Of a stretch of DNA of 64,000 bases, positions 33,918 to 42,990 are shown piece after piece. The translations under genes and the position numbers were made by a program. Position 1 is the first letter of the stretch. Each line of letters starts with the position of its first letter. Under the pieces are notes generated by a model. The model made no database searches. It saw only the letters and a list, made by a program, of their open reading frames with translations, and was not told the DNA's origin. This DNA is from Caulobacteraceae bacterium UBA3198 (GTDB lineage: Bacteria; Pseudomonadota; Alphaproteobacteria; Caulobacterales; Caulobacteraceae), in NCBI GenBank assembly GCA_002363865.1, contig DEWY01000002.1, positions 1 through 64,000 of the forward strand, given 5' to 3'.

Positions 33918-35072
33918 ATGCGGGACGATGATCTGCAGCCCATTCTGGATTCCGTGCGCCGCCTCTGCGCCGGCTTTCCCGGCGCATACTGGCGCGAACG
34001 GGATCGGGAGCGGACCTATCCCAGCGAGTTCGTCCAGGCCCTGACCGAAGCCGGCCTGCTGGGCGTGCTGATCCCCGAGACCTATGGCGGCAGCGGCCTT
34101 GGCCTGTCGGCGGCTGCGGCGATACTGGAAGAAATCCACGCCAGCGGCTGCAATGCGGCCGCCGTCCACGCCCAGATGTACACCATGGGCACGGTCCTGC
34201 GGCATGGCAGCGAGGCGCAGAAGTCTCAGTGGCTGCCCAAGATCGCCACGGGCGAGGTGCGGCTGCAGGCCTTTGGCGTCACCGAGCCCGGCGCCGGCAC
34301 CGACACCACCGCCATCACCACCCAGGCGGTGCGCAAGGGCGACGCCTATGTGATCAACGGCCAGAAGGTCTGGATCAGCCGGGCCGAGCACTCTGACCTG
34401 ATGGTGCTGCTGGCGCGCACCACGCCTCGGGAAAAGACCGCCAAAAAGACCGAAGGCCTGTCGGTCTTCCTGCTGGACATGCGCGAGGCCGTCGGCCGCG
34501 GCCTGACGATCAAGCCGATCCGCACCATGTTCAACCATGCGACCACCGAGCTCTTCTTCGATGATCTGGAGATCCCGGCCTCCTGCCTGATCGGCGAGGA
34601 GGGCAAGGGCTTCCGCTACATCCTCGACGGCATGAACGCCGAGCGCATCCTGATCGCCGCCGAATGCATCGGCGACGGGCGCTGGTTCGTGGAGAAGGCG
34701 CGCGACTACGCCACCAGCCGCGTGGTCTTTGGTCGCCCTATCGGCCAGAACCAGGGGGTCCAGTTCCCCATCGCCCGGGCCTACGCCCAGGTGCGGGCGG
34801 CCAAGCTGATGACCTATGAGGCCGCGGCCCGCTATGAGGCCGGCGATCCGGCCGGCGAAGAGGCAAACATGGCCAAGCTGCTGGCCTCGGAGGCCTCCTG
34901 GGCGGCGGCCGACATTTGCATCCAGACCCACGGCGGCTTCGGCTTCGCCGAGGAGTACGACGTGGAGCGCAAGTTCCGCGAGACCCGCCTCTATCAGGTA
35001 GCCCCGATTTCCACGAACCTGATCCTGGCCTATCTGGCCGAGCACGTCCTGGGCCTGCCGCGCTCGTACTAA
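33918..35072 (+). CDS. Acyl-CoA dehydrogenase
   Basis: The FAD enzyme oxidises an acyl-CoA to the enoyl-CoA. Motifs are LGVLIPETYGGSGLGLSAAAAILEEIHASG, AFGVTEPGAGTDTTAITTQA and VINGQKVWISRAEHSDLMVLLART. The catalytic region near FGRPIGQNQGVQFPIARAYAQ and the C-terminal CIQTHGGFGFAEEYDVERKFRETRLYQVAPIS with the FAD contact are also present. The substrate chain length cannot be judged. ATG 33918 is chosen because AAGGAGG lies 7 nt upstream; ATG 33897 lacks one. Confidence 0.93.
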   Translation: MRDDDLQPILDSVRRLCAGFPGAYWRERDRERTYPSEFVQALTEAGLLGVLIPETYGGSGLGLSAAAAILEEIHASGCNAAAVHAQMYTMGTVLRHGSEAQKSQWLPKIATGEVRLQAFGVTEPGAGTDTTAITTQAVRKGDAYVINGQKVWISRAEHSDLMVLLARTTPREKTAKKTEGLSVFLLDMREAVGRGLTIKPIRTMFNHATTELFFDDLEIPASCLIGEEGKGFRYILDGMNAERILIAAECIGDGRWFVEKARDYATSRVVFGRPIGQNQGVQFPIARAYAQVRAAKLMTYEAAARYEAGDPAGEEANMAKLLASEASWAAADICIQTHGGFGFAEEYDVERKFRETRLYQVAPISTNLILAYLAEHVLGLPRSY

Positions 35073-35081
35073 AGCGCCGCC

Positions 35082-35924
35082 CTAGTCCGTAAAGACCACG
35101 GTCTTGGCGCCGTTCAGCAGCACCCGGTCCTCCAGGTGCCAGCGCACCGCCCGGGCCAGCACCCGGCGCTCGATGTCGCGGCCCTTTCGGATCAGGGCGG
35201 CGGGCGTGTCGCGATGGCTGATCCGCTCCACGTCCTGCTCGATGATCGGGCCTTCATCGAGGTCAGCGGTCACATAGTGGGCGGTGGCCCCGATTACCTT
35301 CACCCCGCGGGCATGGGCCTGGTGATAGGGCCGTGCGCCCTTGAAGCCCGGCAGGAAGGAGTGGTGGATGTTGATGCAGCAGCCTTCCAGCTTGGCGGCC
35401 AGACCGTCGGACAGGATCTGCATGTAGCGGGCTAGGACCACCAGCTCAGCCCCGGTGGACTGCACCAGAGCCCACACGGCGGCCTCCTGCTCCAGCTTGG
35501 TGTCGCGGTTCACCGGCAGGTGGTGGAAGGGCAGACCGCTGAGGTCGATGCTGGAATAGGTCTCGGCGGGGTGGTTCGACACCACCGCGCAAATGTCCAT
35601 CGGCAGTTCGCCCCGACGCCAGCGCCACACGAGATCCGACAGACAGTGATCGGCCTGGGAGGCCAGGATCATCACCTTCCGGCGCACCTTGGGGTCGCGC
35701 AGGGTCCAGTTCATGCCGAACTCGGCGCCGATGGGAGCAAAGGCCTCGCGCAGGGCCTCGGCCGAGGCCTCTCCGGCCTCGAACACAACGCGCATGAAGA
35801 AGCGGCCGGTCTCGACATCGCCGAACTGCTGGGCGTCGATGATGTTGCCGCCGCGGTCGAACAGGAAGCTCGCCACCCGGCTGACGATGCCGGGCCGGTC
35901 GGCGCAGGATAGGGTCAGGATCAT
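35082..35924 (-). CDS. purU: Formyltetrahydrofolate deformylase
   Basis: The enzyme hydrolyses 10-formyl-tetrahydrofolate to formate and tetrahydrofolate. An N-terminal ACT domain ([32 protein letters not shown]) precedes the formyltransferase fold. [54 protein letters not shown] and [17 protein letters not shown] contain the catalytic Asn/His/Asp set. The start at 35924 (MILTLSC) is normal for the family. Confidence 0.95.
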   Translation of the reverse strand: MILTLSCADRPGIVSRVASFLFDRGGNIIDAQQFGDVETGRFFMRVVFEAGEASAEALREAFAPIGAEFGMNWTLRDPKVRRKVMILASQADHCLSDLVWRWRRGELPMDICAVVSNHPAETYSSIDLSGLPFHHLPVNRDTKLEQEAAVWALVQSTGAELVVLARYMQILSDGLAAKLEGCCINIHHSFLPGFKGARPYHQAHARGVKVIGATAHYVTADLDEGPIIEQDVERISHRDTPAALIRKGRDIERRVLARAVRWHLEDRVLLNGAKTVVFTD

Positions 35925-35935
35925 GAGGCGGCTGA

Positions 35936-36592
35936 CTAGCCTGCGCGGGCGATCAGCACCACCACCAAGACCGCGATCGCCACCCCCAACGCCAGCCGCC
36001 ACAGGGGTGCGGGACGCAATTCGCCCTCAAGGCCAGGGGTCGCGTCCCGGCCGGTCACCATCGGCGTTACAAGATTGCGGCGCTTGAACACCGCATAGGC
36101 GGCGATGGCCACCAGATGAAGCGCGACGGCGGCCTGTAGCAGCCGGAAGTTGAGCTCATGCAGGTCGGCAGCCTTCCGGCCGGTCTCAAAGTCTACGAAA
36201 CGCGCCAGCGGCCCGGACTCCAGGCCATCCACATCGACAGCGAACAGGCCAAGCCCGAGCTGCGAGATCAGCAACAGCACGAGAAGCAGGACGCTGAGCG
36301 CCCCAAGAGGGTTATGCCCGAAGCTGGCGGGAGCCCCGCGCCAGCCGCGGACATAGGCCAGCACCGCCCCCGGGCCCTTCACGAACTGTGAGAAGCGCGC
36401 CGTCGACCCGCCGGCCACGCCCCAGTAGAGCCGGAACACCACAAGGCCCAGGATACCGTAGCCGGCGTAGCGATGAATGTTCATCTGCTCGCCGCCCGTC
36501 AGCCAGGCGACCACGACCAAGACCGCCAGGGCCCAATGGACAAGACGGGTGGGAAGATCCCAGACCCGCACCCGGTGGGCTTCAGCCGACAC
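35936..36592 (-). CDS. Di-heme cytochrome b561-type membrane protein
   Basis: The 218-residue protein has four or more membrane helices with histidines placed for heme b: [70 protein letters not shown]. It resembles the cytochrome b subunits that pair with a c-type cytochrome to pass electrons. GTG 36592 lies 3 nt after the stop of the cytochrome c gene, so the two are one operon. A TTG start 11 codons upstream would overlap that gene and is less likely. Confidence 0.85.
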   Translation of the reverse strand: MSAEAHRVRVWDLPTRLVHWALAVLVVVAWLTGGEQMNIHRYAGYGILGLVVFRLYWGVAGGSTARFSQFVKGPGAVLAYVRGWRGAPASFGHNPLGALSVLLLVLLLISQLGLGLFAVDVDGLESGPLARFVDFETGRKAADLHELNFRLLQAAVALHLVAIAAYAVFKRRNLVTPMVTGRDATPGLEGELRPAPLWRLALGVAIAVLVVVLIARAG

Positions 36593-36594
36593 GG

Positions 36595-37107
36595 TTACTG
36601 CTCGACGCGATAGTTGTCGTGGCAACCGCCACAGCTGGCGCCGACCACCCGCACATGTTCGCGCAAGCCGGCGACGTCGCCGGCCATGGCCAGCTCCTGC
36701 AGCCGGGTGGTGGCGTCGGCCAGGCGGGCTTGCGCCGCCGCAAACCCTTCAGGGTCGGTCCATACCGTGGCCAGGGCGTCGGTCTTCACACCGTCCTGCG
36801 GGCCGGTGCCGGCGGGAAACCAGGTGGGGATCTGGCCGGCCAGGGCGTTCATCCGCTCCGCCGCCGGAACGATCGCCGTCAGGTCCGGCGCGTCCGTCTT
36901 CAGCTGGTCATTGATGATCTTGAATGAGGCGCCCAGGGCTTTGTAGCCCTCCTGCCGCTCAGTCACCGCCGCGGGAACCGGCGCGTCGCTGGCCGCGGCC
37001 TCTTCGCCCGCCTGCTGGCCGCAGCCGGCGACGAGCAGCGCAACGGCGCCGGCCATCAAGGTCATCCGGGCGCCGCCCCATTGGCTGGCGGAGAAAAGTT
37101 GCATCAT
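36595..37107 (-). CDS. Cytochrome c'/c556-type lipoprotein
   Basis: The protein has a signal with lipobox LLVAGC and a single CGGCH heme motif close to the C-terminus (GASCGGCHDNYRVEQ), the layout of class II cytochromes c. The middle is a four-helix bundle (YKALGASFKIINDQLKTD, MNALAGQIPTWFPAGT, AAAQARLADATTRLQELA). It should sit in the periplasm, membrane-attached, and exchange electrons with the cytochrome b encoded next. Confidence 0.88.
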   Translation of the reverse strand: MMQLFSASQWGGARMTLMAGAVALLVAGCGQQAGEEAAASDAPVPAAVTERQEGYKALGASFKIINDQLKTDAPDLTAIVPAAERMNALAGQIPTWFPAGTGPQDGVKTDALATVWTDPEGFAAAQARLADATTRLQELAMAGDVAGLREHVRVVGASCGGCHDNYRVEQ

Positions 37108-37287
37108 TGGGCTCGTTCCTCGATCCGGGCGCGCGGCGCCCCTGAGTCTCAAGCCTAGTATGGCACAGGTTGGGCGCCAGCACTTCCTTGGACGTCACCC
37201 CCAGATGTCGGCGGGCGCCTCACAGTCGCGCAGGGAACCTTCACCAGACGCGCCGCATTGCTTGGCCAGACAGAAGGAGATGTCCAG

Positions 37288-37605
37288 GTGAAGCCGTTTA
37301 ACAAGATTGCGCCCCTCAGTGTCGCCGCCCTCGCGGCGCTGGCCCTGACCCTGGGGGCCTGCGGCCGGTCCGATGAGACTCAGGCTGGCGATCGCCTGGA
37401 TGGCGCAGCCGCCCCCACCTATCCCGGCGAAGGCGCAGAGGGTCTGGTGGAGATTGAGAAAGCCCCGATCAATGAGGCGCCGGAGCAGACCGTGAGCACG
37501 GGGCAGAACCAGACGCCCGCCTATGGTGAGCCGGCCGGCGCGCCGTCGGAAGTCCACAGCGGCCCGGTTACGCCCGCCGCGGAGAGCGGGTCCCGCGTCC
37601 GTTAG
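37288..37605 (+). CDS. Hypothetical lipoprotein, 105 aa
   Basis: A lipoprotein signal ends in LTLGAC at about residue 25. The mature part is short, acidic and without predicted fold (rich in Pro, Glu, Gly, Ala). The start is GTG 37288, supported by AAGGAG upstream. No family is recognised. Confidence 0.62.
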   Translation: MKPFNKIAPLSVAALAALALTLGACGRSDETQAGDRLDGAAAPTYPGEGAEGLVEIEKAPINEAPEQTVSTGQNQTPAYGEPAGAPSEVHSGPVTPAAESGSRVR

Positions 37606-37627
37606 GCAGACCCCCTGGCCCGCAGCC

Positions 37628-37660
37628 CCCTGGCCGACCAGCAGCGTGGTCAGGCCAGGG
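37628..37660. terminator. Hairpin between convergent genes
   Basis: CCCTGGCC (37628-37635) pairs with GGCCAGGG (37653-37660), with further pairing of ACCA and TGGT toward the loop. It lies between the convergent stops of the lipoprotein gene and the DUF2188 gene. Confidence 0.55.
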
Positions 37661-37682
37661 ACAGCTTGGATTGATCTGAGCG

Positions 37683-37892
37683 CTAGGCGGTGGCGAAAAA
37701 GCCGTGTTCGCCGCTGACGCGCACCAGGCAGGGCTGGCCCTTGTCTTGCGCCGCCCGCGCGCGTTTGTTGGCCGCGGCCTTGGCTTCTTCCTTATCGATG
37801 CTGTGGTCGGAGAAGTCGCCGTCCTGCTCGACGGCCCAATAGCCGTCATGGCGGGCCACCGTGAAAACGATCCGATCCCGAATTTCGCGCAT
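37683..37892 (-). CDS. DUF2188-like small protein
   Basis: The 69-residue protein fits DUF2188: a first strand with VARHDGYWAVEQDGD, a helix rich in Ala, Lys and Glu (DKEEAKAAANKRARAAQ) and a last strand LVRVSGEHGFF. Function is unknown; relatives are often stress-induced. ATG 37892 is preferred to the longer frame, which has an unlikely N-terminus. Confidence 0.7.
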   Translation of the reverse strand: MREIRDRIVFTVARHDGYWAVEQDGDFSDHSIDKEEAKAAANKRARAAQDKGQPCLVRVSGEHGFFATA

Positions 37893-38199
37893 GGCAAGCT
37901 CCCGTAGGGTCCGACCACGACCTCCACAGGGCGATAAACGCAATGAGGGCCGGCGGCCAGAACATGTTGTGAAGAATTAGTATATAGGAATTTCCGCTGT
38001 AAGTCCGAGCCTTAGGGAAAATAATCTTGCTGTCTGGGCCAATTTCGTGCGATGTTGGGGTATCGAATATCGTTTTGGCTCGCCTAAAATCCACCGCTGC
38101 GCACTTTGTACGACGTCTGGACTTCTCGACCCTCTCCGAAATTTTGATCGCGCGACCGCTATTGGGCGCGTGAATATTTAGACCCGGAAAGGGATCAAC
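37893..38199 (+). promoter_or_regulatory. Long AT-richer leader of the cold-shock gene
   Basis: The 307 bp before the cold-shock gene hold no reading frame and are clearly richer in A and T than the neighbourhood (for example GAATTAGTATATAGGAATTT near 37974 and GTGAATATTTAG near 38170). Cold-shock genes often have long structured 5' leaders that change fold with temperature, and this is likely one. GAAAGGGATC just before ATG 38200 is the ribosome binding site. Confidence 0.5.
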
Positions 38200-38409
38200 A
38201 TGAGCACCGGAACCGTGAAGTGGTTTAACGGCCAAAAGGGCTTCGGCTTCATTCAGCCTGACGACGGCGGCGCGGACGTTTTCGTCCACATTTCAGCCGT
38301 GGAGCGCGCCGGCATGGCCTCGCTGCACGAAGGCCAGAAGATCGGCTTTGAAATGCAGCGCGACGCCCGCAACGGCAAGATGTCTGCAGCCAATCTGCAA
38401 GCGGCCTAA
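38200..38409 (+). CDS. Cold-shock protein (CspA family)
   Basis: The 69-residue protein is one cold-shock domain that binds single-stranded RNA and DNA. Both RNA-binding motifs are intact: KGFGFIQ and VFVHIS. The opening [18 protein letters not shown] is standard. It is followed by a strong intrinsic terminator and preceded by a long leader, so it is a single-gene unit. Confidence 0.96.
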   Translation: MSTGTVKWFNGQKGFGFIQPDDGGADVFVHISAVERAGMASLHEGQKIGFEMQRDARNGKMSAANLQAA

Positions 38410-38437
38410 ACCGCTTCAGACGGCCAGAACTCAAGAA

Positions 38438-38464
38438 GGGTCGGCGTTCGCGCCGGCCCTTTTT
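38438..38464 (+). terminator. Intrinsic terminator of the cold-shock gene
   Basis: GGGTCGGCG (38438-38446) and CGCCGGCCC (38451-38459) pair over 9 bp with one wobble around a TTCG tetraloop, followed by five T (38460-38464), about 30 nt after the stop codon. Confidence 0.92.
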
Positions 38465-38549
38465 CATGTCTGCGGCGGGGTCGTCGGTCAGATCCGGAGC
38501 GCTCTGGGGTTTCAACCGTTTCCCCCTTCCGCCGCAATGGAGATCCGCC

Positions 38550-38792
38550 ATGTCCGTCCAATGGGTTATCGAAGTTCGCCTGGGCACACGCCCGGACGCC
38601 ACCCCGATCCGTAAGGCGGTCGTCGAGGCTGATGACGAGGCTCAGGCCCTGAGCCTGGTGCTCGCCCAGGCGCAGGAAGACGTGGCCAGGGCCCGCTCAA
38701 CCCTGGGCGATGACGGCCAGGAAGAGGTATTCTCGGCCGCCGAGGCCGCTGGGCGTTCCGACCATCATGCGGGCGAGGAGAGCGGAGGCTGA
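38550..38792 (+). CDS. Hypothetical small protein, 80 aa
   Basis: The protein has a beta-strand start (MSVQWVIEVRLGTRPDATPIRKAVVEADDEAQAL) like small ferredoxin-like or dodecin-sized folds, then an Ala/Glu-rich helix and a polar tail. No family is named. GGAG lies upstream of ATG 38550. Confidence 0.55.
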   Translation: MSVQWVIEVRLGTRPDATPIRKAVVEADDEAQALSLVLAQAQEDVARARSTLGDDGQEEVFSAAEAAGRSDHHAGEESGG

Positions 38793-38830
38793 GTGGCGGA
38801 ACCTCGTCCGACAGTAGGGGTTCTCCCCCC

Positions 38831-39103
38831 ATGACCCATCCGCTTCAGTCCAAGGACGACCAATGGCGTGAGCGCCCCAACAGCGCTGAGCCGGTGTTCG
38901 ACCCCGGCGCCGCCCCAGCCTCAGCCGATGCCGAAGCCGGCGGCGCCCATGCCGCGCGGCCTGATCCTGGCGCCGCCCGGTCACCGATGCCGACGCGACC
39001 CGATCCCCAGGCGCCCGGCCTCGTCCTACCGCCCGTGGTCTGGGCGATCGCCGGGACCTTGGTGCTGGCCGCCCTGGTGATCATGGCCATCTTCACCTTC
39101 TGA
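38831..39103 (+). CDS. Small single-pass membrane protein, 90 aa
   Basis: The first 60 residues are disordered, rich in Pro, Ala, Asp and Arg; the last 28 form one membrane helix (LVLPPVVWAIAGTLVLAALVIMAIFTF). It would be a tail-anchored or C-terminal single-pass protein. It precedes the large epimerase-VKOR gene by 22 nt and may be cotranscribed. Function unknown. Confidence 0.6.
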   Translation: MTHPLQSKDDQWRERPNSAEPVFDPGAAPASADAEAGGAHAARPDPGAARSPMPTRPDPQAPGLVLPPVVWAIAGTLVLAALVIMAIFTF

Positions 39104-39125
39104 TCGCGCTCGCAGGAGCCCGCCC

Positions 39126-41612
39126 ATGACCGCGACGGACCCGAAAGGCCCCGTGGCCGAACTAAAGCCTGTGGTCCTGATCACCGGTGCGGCCGGCAAT
39201 CTGGGCGAAGCGCTGGCCGCAGGCCTGTCTGATCGCTATCGCGTCATCGGCCTCGACCTTGAGGCCGCGCCTCGGGACTATCCCCTGATCGGCGCAGACC
39301 TCACCGACGAAGAGTCCGTCGCCACAGCGCTTAGGCAAATCCGCGACGACCATGGTGACCGGCTGGCCAGCGTGATCCATCTGGCCGCCTACTTTGACTT
39401 CTCCGGCGAAGACCATCCGCTCTACACCGCGCTCAATGTCGAGGGGACCGCGCGGCTGCTCAAGGGCCTTCAGAGCTTCGAGGTCGAGCAGTTCATCTAT
39501 GCCAGCACCATGCTGGTGCACGCCCCTGTGCGGCCGGGCGAATGCCTGGATGAGCGCCAGCCTCTGGACCCCCGGTGGGTCTACCCCCAATCCAAGGCCG
39601 CCGCCGAGGCTGCGGTGGCCCAATGCGCCGGCAGGATCCCTTACCTGCTGCTGCGTCTGGCCGGGGTCTATGACGACAGGGCGGCTGTCCCCACCCTGTC
39701 GCAGCAGATCGCCCGGATCTATGGCCGCGACTTTGAGAGCCACCTCTATTCCGGCGACACCAAGGTCGGGCAGTCCATGTTGCACAAGGCCGACATGGTG
39801 GACGCCTTCGTCCGCGCCGTGGACCGCCGCAACGGGCTTCCCGCAGACACCGCCATCCTGATCGGCGAGGCCGAGGCGGTCTCCTACCAGGACCTGCAGA
39901 ATGAGATCGGCCAGCTGATCCATGGCGAGGACTGGGCGACCTTCGAGGCGCCCAAGCCGGTGGCGGCCCTCGGCGCCTGGGCGCAGGAAAAGCTGGAACC
40001 CATCATCCCCGACGCCCTGGATCAGGGGGAGAAGCCGTTCATCCGGCCCTTCATGGTCCGGATGGCCGATGATCACTACGCCCTCGACATCAGTCGGGCG
40101 GCTGAACTCCTCGGCTGGCGACCCCGCCACCATCTGCGCGACGAGTTGCCGGCCCTGGTGGCGGCGCTGAAGGACGATCCCGAGGGATGGCATGAGGCCA
40201 ATGGGGTCCCTGTGCCGGCCTGGATGAACGACGTCCAGAACGCCCAGCTAGATCCGGAGGACGCCCGGCAGCGCCATCAGCAGACCTATGCCGAGGCCCA
40301 CGCCAGGCAGCGCTGGGCCCAGATGACGGTGATGGCCCTGGGCGCGTGGCTCGTGGCCACGTCGCCGGTCATGGGCGTCGAGGACGGGCGTCTGATCGCC
40401 AGCCAGACCCTGTCTGGCCTGGCCCTGGTGGTGCTTGGCGGGCTCTCGCTCAGCGCCCGCCTCTGGCTGGCCCGTTGGGCGGCCGCGGCGGTCGGCCTGT
40501 GGGTGATCTTCGCGCCGATGCTGCTCTGGTCGCCCTCTTCGGCGGCCTTCCTGAATGGCATGCTGGTCGGCAGTCTGGCCATGGGCCTCGCCGTCGGCCT
40601 GCGGCCTGACCCAGGCGTGACCGCTGCAGCCGAGCTGACAGGTCCCCTGACGCCCCCGGGCTGGCGCTACAATCCGTCTGACTGGACCCAGCGCCTGCCG
40701 ATCATCGGCCTGGCCCTGATTGGCCTGTTCGTTTCGCTCAGCCTGTCAGCCTATCAGCTCGGCCACATCGACGCGGTGTGGGAGCCCTTCTTCCCCGGCG
40801 GTCCTGATCCCCGCAACGGGACCGAGGAGATCATCACGTCCGAGGTTTCGGAGGCCTGGCCGGTGCCCGACGCCGCCGTCGGCGCCCTGGTCTACGCCCT
40901 GGAGATCGTCACAGGCTTTATCGGCTCCCGCCGGCGCTGGCGGACCATGCCCTGGTTGGTGATCGCCTTTGGCCTGATGATCGTGCCCCTGGGCGTGGTC
41001 TCCATCGGCTTCATCATCATCCAGCCCATCGTCATCGGCACGTGGTGCACCCTGTGCCTCATCGGGGCCGCGGCCATGCTGGTCCAGGTGCCCTACGCCA
41101 TGGACGAATTGCTCGCGAGCCTGCAGTTCCTGATCCGGCGCAAGCGGGCCGGTCATCCGATCCTGCGGACCCTGCTGGTGGGCGACACCGATGACGGCCC
41201 CGCTGAGGTCGCCACGGACGAGTTCTCGCGTCCCGCCCCCGCCATCCTGCGCGACATGGCCACTGGCGGGGTGAACCTGCCGTGGAATCTGGGCCTGGCC
41301 GCCCTGGTGGGGATCTGGCTGATGTTCACCCGGCTGACGCTGGGGGCCGAAGGCGGCGCAGCCGACGCCGACCACCTCATCGGCGCCCTGGTTCTCACCG
41401 TGGTCTCCATCGCCGCCGCCGAGGTGACCCGCACCGCCCGGCTGGCTCTGCCCTTACTGGGCGCGGCGCAAGCGGTCTGCGCGATCACCTTTGAGAGTTC
41501 GGCGCTCCATACCGCGGCCGGCGTGGTCGCCGGCCTCGCCCTGATCGCCCTGGCCTTCCGACGCGGTCCGGTGCGGGCGCGATATGGCGACTGGAGCCGT
41601 CGTATCCTCTAA
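39126..41612 (+). CDS. NAD-dependent epimerase - SPW - VKOR fusion membrane protein
   Basis: The 828-residue protein joins three modules. Residues 15-350 are an extended SDR epimerase/dehydratase (TGAAGNLG at 20-27 for NAD, YPQSK at 153-157 catalytic). Residues 395-490 are an SPW-repeat membrane domain (the TSP and WSP segments). Residues 520-670 are a VKOR-like four-helix domain with the redox pair CTLC at 641-644; the loop cysteines of classical VKORs are missing. A second pair of SPW-like helices ends the protein. It probably couples a sugar or quinone redox reaction to the membrane, but its substrate is unknown. Confidence 0.85.
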   Translation: MTATDPKGPVAELKPVVLITGAAGNLGEALAAGLSDRYRVIGLDLEAAPRDYPLIGADLTDEESVATALRQIRDDHGDRLASVIHLAAYFDFSGEDHPLYTALNVEGTARLLKGLQSFEVEQFIYASTMLVHAPVRPGECLDERQPLDPRWVYPQSKAAAEAAVAQCAGRIPYLLLRLAGVYDDRAAVPTLSQQIARIYGRDFESHLYSGDTKVGQSMLHKADMVDAFVRAVDRRNGLPADTAILIGEAEAVSYQDLQNEIGQLIHGEDWATFEAPKPVAALGAWAQEKLEPIIPDALDQGEKPFIRPFMVRMADDHYALDISRAAELLGWRPRHHLRDELPALVAALKDDPEGWHEANGVPVPAWMNDVQNAQLDPEDARQRHQQTYAEAHARQRWAQMTVMALGAWLVATSPVMGVEDGRLIASQTLSGLALVVLGGLSLSARLWLARWAAAAVGLWVIFAPMLLWSPSSAAFLNGMLVGSLAMGLAVGLRPDPGVTAAAELTGPLTPPGWRYNPSDWTQRLPIIGLALIGLFVSLSLSAYQLGHIDAVWEPFFPGGPDPRNGTEEIITSEVSEAWPVPDAAVGALVYALEIVTGFIGSRRRWRTMPWLVIAFGLMIVPLGVVSIGFIIIQPIVIGTWCTLCLIGAAAMLVQVPYAMDELLASLQFLIRRKRAGHPILRTLLVGDTDDGPAEVATDEFSRPAPAILRDMATGGVNLPWNLGLAALVGIWLMFTRLTLGAEGGAADADHLIGALVLTVVSIAAAEVTRTARLALPLLGAAQAVCAITFESSALHTAAGVVAGLALIALAFRRGPVRARYGDWSRRIL

Positions 41613-41992
41613 AGCGCCGCCCGCTGGGCGCGCGCGTCGCCTGGTGCGGCGGCTACGGGCTCGAGGGATTCGATATAGGCCACGATGTCCTGCATCTCGG
41701 CGGCGGTCATGTAGATGGGCGGCATCTCCCCGTGCCCTTCCCGAGCGATCTGCGCCAGGGACCGTTCGAGGCCGATGGACGTGTGGCGCATGCGCACGCT
41801 GGCGAAGGGCGGCGCCACCGCATTGGCGCTGTGACCGGACCCGTTCACGGCATGACAGCCCGCACAGGACCGGGTGACGAATTGCATCCCCCGCTCCGCC
41901 GCCGGGCTCATGGGCTGCGGCGCAACCGCCTGCGGGGTGGCGCAGGAGGCAAGCGCCCCGGCAAGGCTCAGAACAATCAGGGCGTCGCGCAT
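41609..41992 (-). CDS. Cytochrome c lipoprotein-like, class I
   Basis: The 127-residue secreted protein has a signal ending in LASC, a single heme motif CAGCH (residues 43-47) and the Met axial ligand likely in GEMPPIYMTAAEMQDIVAYIESL. It is a soluble or membrane-attached class I electron carrier in the periplasm. Its stop overlaps that of the convergent fusion gene by 4 nt. Confidence 0.85.
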   Translation of the reverse strand: MRDALIVLSLAGALASCATPQAVAPQPMSPAAERGMQFVTRSCAGCHAVNGSGHSANAVAPPFASVRMRHTSIGLERSLAQIAREGHGEMPPIYMTAAEMQDIVAYIESLEPVAAAPGDARAQRAAL

Positions 41993-42136
41993 GGCCGATC
42001 TCCGACGGGGTGGTCAGCGCATCCTAGACGAGCAGCTCGCCCTGACCGCCTCCGTAATCCTACCTAGGCGCCAAACCGGAATTTGCCGGCCAGGCCCGCA
42101 GGTGAATCCTCGATCCCGTCAGAGAGGAGCAACATC

Positions 42137-42241
42137 ATGACGGGTCACGACCTTTATCTGGGCCTGGTGCTCGCCACCTTCGGCGCCTTCGCCCTCACCC
42201 TGTTCGCGGTCAGCAACTGGTCGAACAGCGGCAAGCGCTAG
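42137..42241 (+). CDS. Small membrane protein, 34 aa
   Basis: ATG 42137 follows GAGAGGAG with an 8-nt spacer, and the frame runs 34 codons to TAG at 42239-42241. The peptide is one hydrophobic helix (LYLGLVLATFGAFALTLFAVSNW) with a polar, basic end (SNSGKR). It resembles the tiny accessory subunits of membrane complexes in size and shape, but I cannot name its partner. Confidence 0.62.
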   Translation: MTGHDLYLGLVLATFGAFALTLFAVSNWSNSGKR

Positions 42242-42249
42242 CTCGCGCC

Positions 42250-42873
42250 CTAACCGCCTCGGGTGCTCCAGGCGACCCACGCCGCCACCGCCACCAGCCC
42301 CAGCGCAAAGGCGCCTTGCACCCGGGGCGCACGGTCAGCCTGACCGACCCAGCCATAGGCGCGCGCGCCAAGGGCCACGATGGTCACATGGATCGCCACA
42401 GAGACCATCAGGTGGAGGGCGCCGAGCGCCAGGAAGACCTGCAGCGGGCGATCAGTCTGCGCCGGCGCGAAGCTCGGCAGCACCGCCACATAGAAGATCA
42501 GCGCCTTGGGATTGAGGACATTGGTCAGAAAGCCTCGGCGCACATCGCGCCAGTCGCCCATCGCCAGATCCTCGACATCTGACGACGCGCCAGAGCCCCG
42601 CCAGGTGTCCCAGGCCAGCCAGAGCAGATAGGCGACCCCGCCCCAGCGAAGTCCCTGGTAGAGTACGGGCTGAGCGACCGCCAACTGGGACAGGCCCGCC
42701 GCGGCGGCCACCATGTGGGCGGCGAGTCCAAGCGTCACCCCCAGGACGGTCAGCAGACCCGCCCACCAGCCGCGCCGGGCGCTGACCAGGGCGAGGTAGC
42801 CCATGTTCGGCCCAGGGGTCAGCTCGATCAGCACCGCGGCGAGCAGGAAGGACGCCCATCGGAATTCGTCCAC
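42250..42873 (-). CDS. LysE/RhtB-family amino acid exporter
   Basis: The 207-residue protein has six hydrophobic segments and the family opening FLLAAVLIELTPGPNMGYLALVSARRGWWAGLLTVLGVTLG. VGxxLNPKA-type sequence appears in FLTNVLNPKALIFYVAVLPSF. It exports an amino acid or derivative. The start is GTG 42873 (GGGGAG upstream). Confidence 0.9.
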   Translation of the reverse strand: MDEFRWASFLLAAVLIELTPGPNMGYLALVSARRGWWAGLLTVLGVTLGLAAHMVAAAAGLSQLAVAQPVLYQGLRWGGVAYLLWLAWDTWRGSGASSDVEDLAMGDWRDVRRGFLTNVLNPKALIFYVAVLPSFAPAQTDRPLQVFLALGALHLMVSVAIHVTIVALGARAYGWVGQADRAPRVQGAFALGLVAVAAWVAWSTRGG

Positions 42874-42990
42874 TGATGCGTGTCTCCCCAGTCTTCAGGG
42901 CGCCCCGCGCCGCGCAAGGCCGCCTGCGGCCGTCTCACCCATAGCCGGTAAGCTTGCCAAGCGCCGCAGCCCCTTCTACCGCATGTCTCC

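Noticed and set aside
33198..35045. 615-codon frame on the - strand opposite the acyl-CoA dehydrogenase
   Set aside because: Antisense shadow in GC-rich DNA; it spans two + strand genes and has no recognisable motif.
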